DNA from: Opitutia bacterium
Lineage (GTDB): Bacteria; Verrucomicrobiota; Verrucomicrobiia; Opitutales; Seribacteraceae
DNA length: 6,635 bases
Reading direction: 5' to 3'
NCBI GenBank assembly: GCA_018695085.1
Contig: JABHOU010000491.1
Location: forward strand, 1-6,635
Both the position numbers and the translations under genes were made by a program. The notes beneath the pieces are model-generated. The model was not told where the DNA came from and made no database searches. It saw only the letters and a program-made list of their open reading frames with translations. Positions 5,476-6,635 of the stretch are shown here, one piece after another (positions within the stretch are counted from its first letter, which is position 1; every line of letters begins with the position of its first letter).

Positions 5476-6338
5476 TGAACCTGAAGGCATTGACCAAGCA
5501 AGCGGTTCAAGCCGCCGTCGAGGCCGGTGAGCTCATTCGTTCCTATCAGGATAGTGAAGTTGAAGTTCTCCACAAAGAGGGCGGGGACACCTATGCGTCG
5601 CAAGTCGTGACCGAGACCGACCGCAAAGCACAAGATGCCATTTTGCATATTCTCGGCCCGTCTTGCGAAGAGTTCGATCTCGCGGTGCTTACGGAGGAGA
5701 ACGAGGATGACGGTAGTCGTTTCGAAAAGAAATTCTTTTGGTGCATCGACCCGATGGACGGGACTTTGCCGTTTATTCGCAAGGAACCGGGTTATTCCGT
5801 TTCCATCGCATTGGTGGCGAGAGACGGGTCGCCCCAAATCGGGGTGGTTTACGATCCGGTTTACGACGTTCTTTGGCAGGCGACGAAAGGGCAGGGCGTT
5901 CGCCGAAACGGCGAGCCTTGGACTTTGGATGCATCGTCGAAAGAACTGACCTTCACCTACGACCGCAGTTTTACGGACCGTCCGGAGCGTGACCGGGTAT
6001 TGCAGGAACTCGCGGACTATGCCCAATCACTTGGCTTGAAGAAACTGGTGGCTGCCCAGTTCGGAGGAGCGGTGATCAATGCCTGCCATGCATTGGAGGC
6101 AGCACCGGGTTGTCATTTCAAGTTTGCCAAACCGCAGGAGGGTGGGGGAAGTCTCTGGGATTATGCTGCCACTGCCTGCTTGTTCGAAGAAGCAGGCGCC
6201 GTGGTAAGCGATGTGCATGGCGAGCTTCTCGATCTTAACCGTTCGGATTCCACTTTCATGAATCACCGCGGAGCCGTCTATGCCACGGATCAAGACTTGG
6301 CCGAGCGAATTAGGAAAATTTTATCCTCATTCGAATAG
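5475..6338 (+). CDS. Inositol monophosphatase / CysQ-family phosphatase
   Basis: A 287-residue, soluble, metal-dependent phosphatase of the inositol monophosphatase superfamily (PF00459), whose members remove phosphate from inositol phosphates, 3'-phosphoadenosine 5'-phosphate (PAP) or fructose 1,6-bisphosphate. Visible motifs in order are: an N-terminal helix with AAVEAGELI (13-21); VTETDRKAQ (45-53, D49); LTEEN (72-76) with the metal-binding E74; WCIDPMDGT (89-97) with D92, D95, G96 and T97; and SLWDYAA (226-232) with D229. After the DGT motif the sequence continues LPFIRKEPGYSVSIAL, closer in layout to the CysQ pattern (DGTKEFI...FTVNIAL) than to DGTxNF of classic inositol monophosphatases, yet identical to neither. 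A PAP phosphatase or an inositol/sugar phosphatase are both possible. It overlaps the kinase stop by one base, so the two are almost certainly co-expressed and may act on the same or linked metabolites. The length is normal for the family and all metal ligands appear present. Confidence 0.88.
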   Translation: MNLKALTKQAVQAAVEAGELIRSYQDSEVEVLHKEGGDTYASQVVTETDRKAQDAILHILGPSCEEFDLAVLTEENEDDGSRFEKKFFWCIDPMDGTLPFIRKEPGYSVSIALVARDGSPQIGVVYDPVYDVLWQATKGQGVRRNGEPWTLDASSKELTFTYDRSFTDRPERDRVLQELADYAQSLGLKKLVAAQFGGAVINACHALEAAPGCHFKFAKPQEGGGSLWDYAATACLFEEAGAVVSDVHGELLDLNRSDSTFMNHRGAVYATDQDLAERIRKILSSFE

Positions 6339-6422
6339 TTTAAGCATTTCAAAAGCAGCCTTACGCTATGCTTATCGCTTGCAAGGAATGCGTGAAACTT
6401 GAAGGATGAAGCTATACCTAAT

Positions 6423-6635
6423 ATGAAAAACTTCACCCCCTTTGCTTTCTGCACAAGCTTCCTGCTGGCGTTTCTTTCCCTCGGTGCCAAGCGGCCGAAC
6501 ATTCTCTACCTCTACGTTGATGACATGGGGTGGGGGTCCATTGGTCCGAATGGTCAGGCCGAACGGAAGGCACTTGGCAAGCCCTATGTACTGACTCCCA
6601 GCCTGGACCGCCTGGCGGCTGCCGGAGTCAACTTT
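6423..6635 (+). CDS. Secreted sulfatase, 5' end only (cut by window edge)
   Basis: The first 71 codons of a third sulfatase, still open at the window end. Residues 1 to about 22 form a signal peptide (FTPFAFCTSFLLAFLSLGA). The mature N-terminus RPNILYLYVDDMGWG carries the first metal pair D33-D34, followed by TPSLDRLAAAGVNF (59-71), where a type I sulfatase expects TPNLDRLAxxGxxF. Between them the PNGQAERKALGKPYV segment differs from both upstream sulfatases, so this belongs to another subtype. The formylglycine motif lies beyond the window. The ATG at 6423 overlaps the stop of a six-codon reading frame (6406-6426). No strong Shine-Dalgarno lies at normal distance; AAGGA at 6402-6406 is 16 bases upstream. 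It starts 84 bp after the phosphatase with no convincing terminator in between, so read-through is possible. Confidence 0.88.
   Translation, partial: MKNFTPFAFCTSFLLAFLSLGAKRPNILYLYVDDMGWGSIGPNGQAERKALGKPYVLTPSLDRLAAAGVNF

Noticed and set aside
5418..6026. 202-codon open frame on the minus strand across the kinase-phosphatase junction
   Set aside because: Spans two well-supported overlapping genes on the other strand; no motif seen.
6341..6374. 7-bp inverted repeat TAAGCAT/ATGCTTA after the phosphatase as terminator
   Set aside because: A/T-rich arms, 20-base loop and no T-tract; not distinguishable from chance.

Overview
The window looks like a piece of a heterotrophic bacterial genome of the PVC type. 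Verrucomicrobiota is my best guess, with Planctomycetota or Lentisphaerota as alternatives. The grounds are three secreted type I sulfatases within 6.6 kb, a secreted PF06439 (DUF1080, '3-keto-disaccharide hydrolase') protein, moderate GC content, and weak or absent Shine-Dalgarno sequences ahead of most genes. This is inference from gene content; there is no phylogenetic marker in the window. All supported genes are on the + strand.

Layout. Bases 1-174 may hold the 3' end of a membrane protein (weak call), followed by about 100 bases with no clear signal. Block A (273-4395) is a three-gene cassette: a secreted DUF1080 protein (273-1058), then after 29 bp a secreted sulfatase (1088-2797), whose stop overlaps the start of a second, paralogous secreted sulfatase (2794-4395) in an ATGA junction. 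A perfect 13-bp stem with a 4-nt loop (4443-4472) follows and probably ends this transcript. Block B (4486-6338) is a cytoplasmic pair joined by a TGATG overlap: an APH/choline-kinase-like small-molecule kinase and an inositol monophosphatase/CysQ-like phosphatase. At the right edge a third secreted sulfatase of a different subtype begins (6423 onward) and is cut by the window end.

How the genes may work together. Block A reads as a periplasmic or surface module for a sulfated glycan: two related sulfatases would remove sulfate groups and the DUF1080 protein would act on, or bind, the carbohydrate. Both sulfatases must have their active-site cysteine converted to formylglycine by a maturase that is not in the window. 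Block B looks like a separate small-molecule phosphorylation/dephosphorylation pair with unknown substrate; a link to sulfate metabolism through PAP hydrolysis is possible but unproven.

The most notable observations are the non-standard active-site motifs shared by the tandem sulfatases (C-T-A-S-R and C-T-S-S-R at the formylglycine site, and K-G-C where K-x-H is usual), their matching lysine/glutamate-rich helical C-terminal tails, and the tightly coupled kinase-phosphatase pair of unknown substrate. I saw no RNA gene, CRISPR array, insertion sequence or recombination site.
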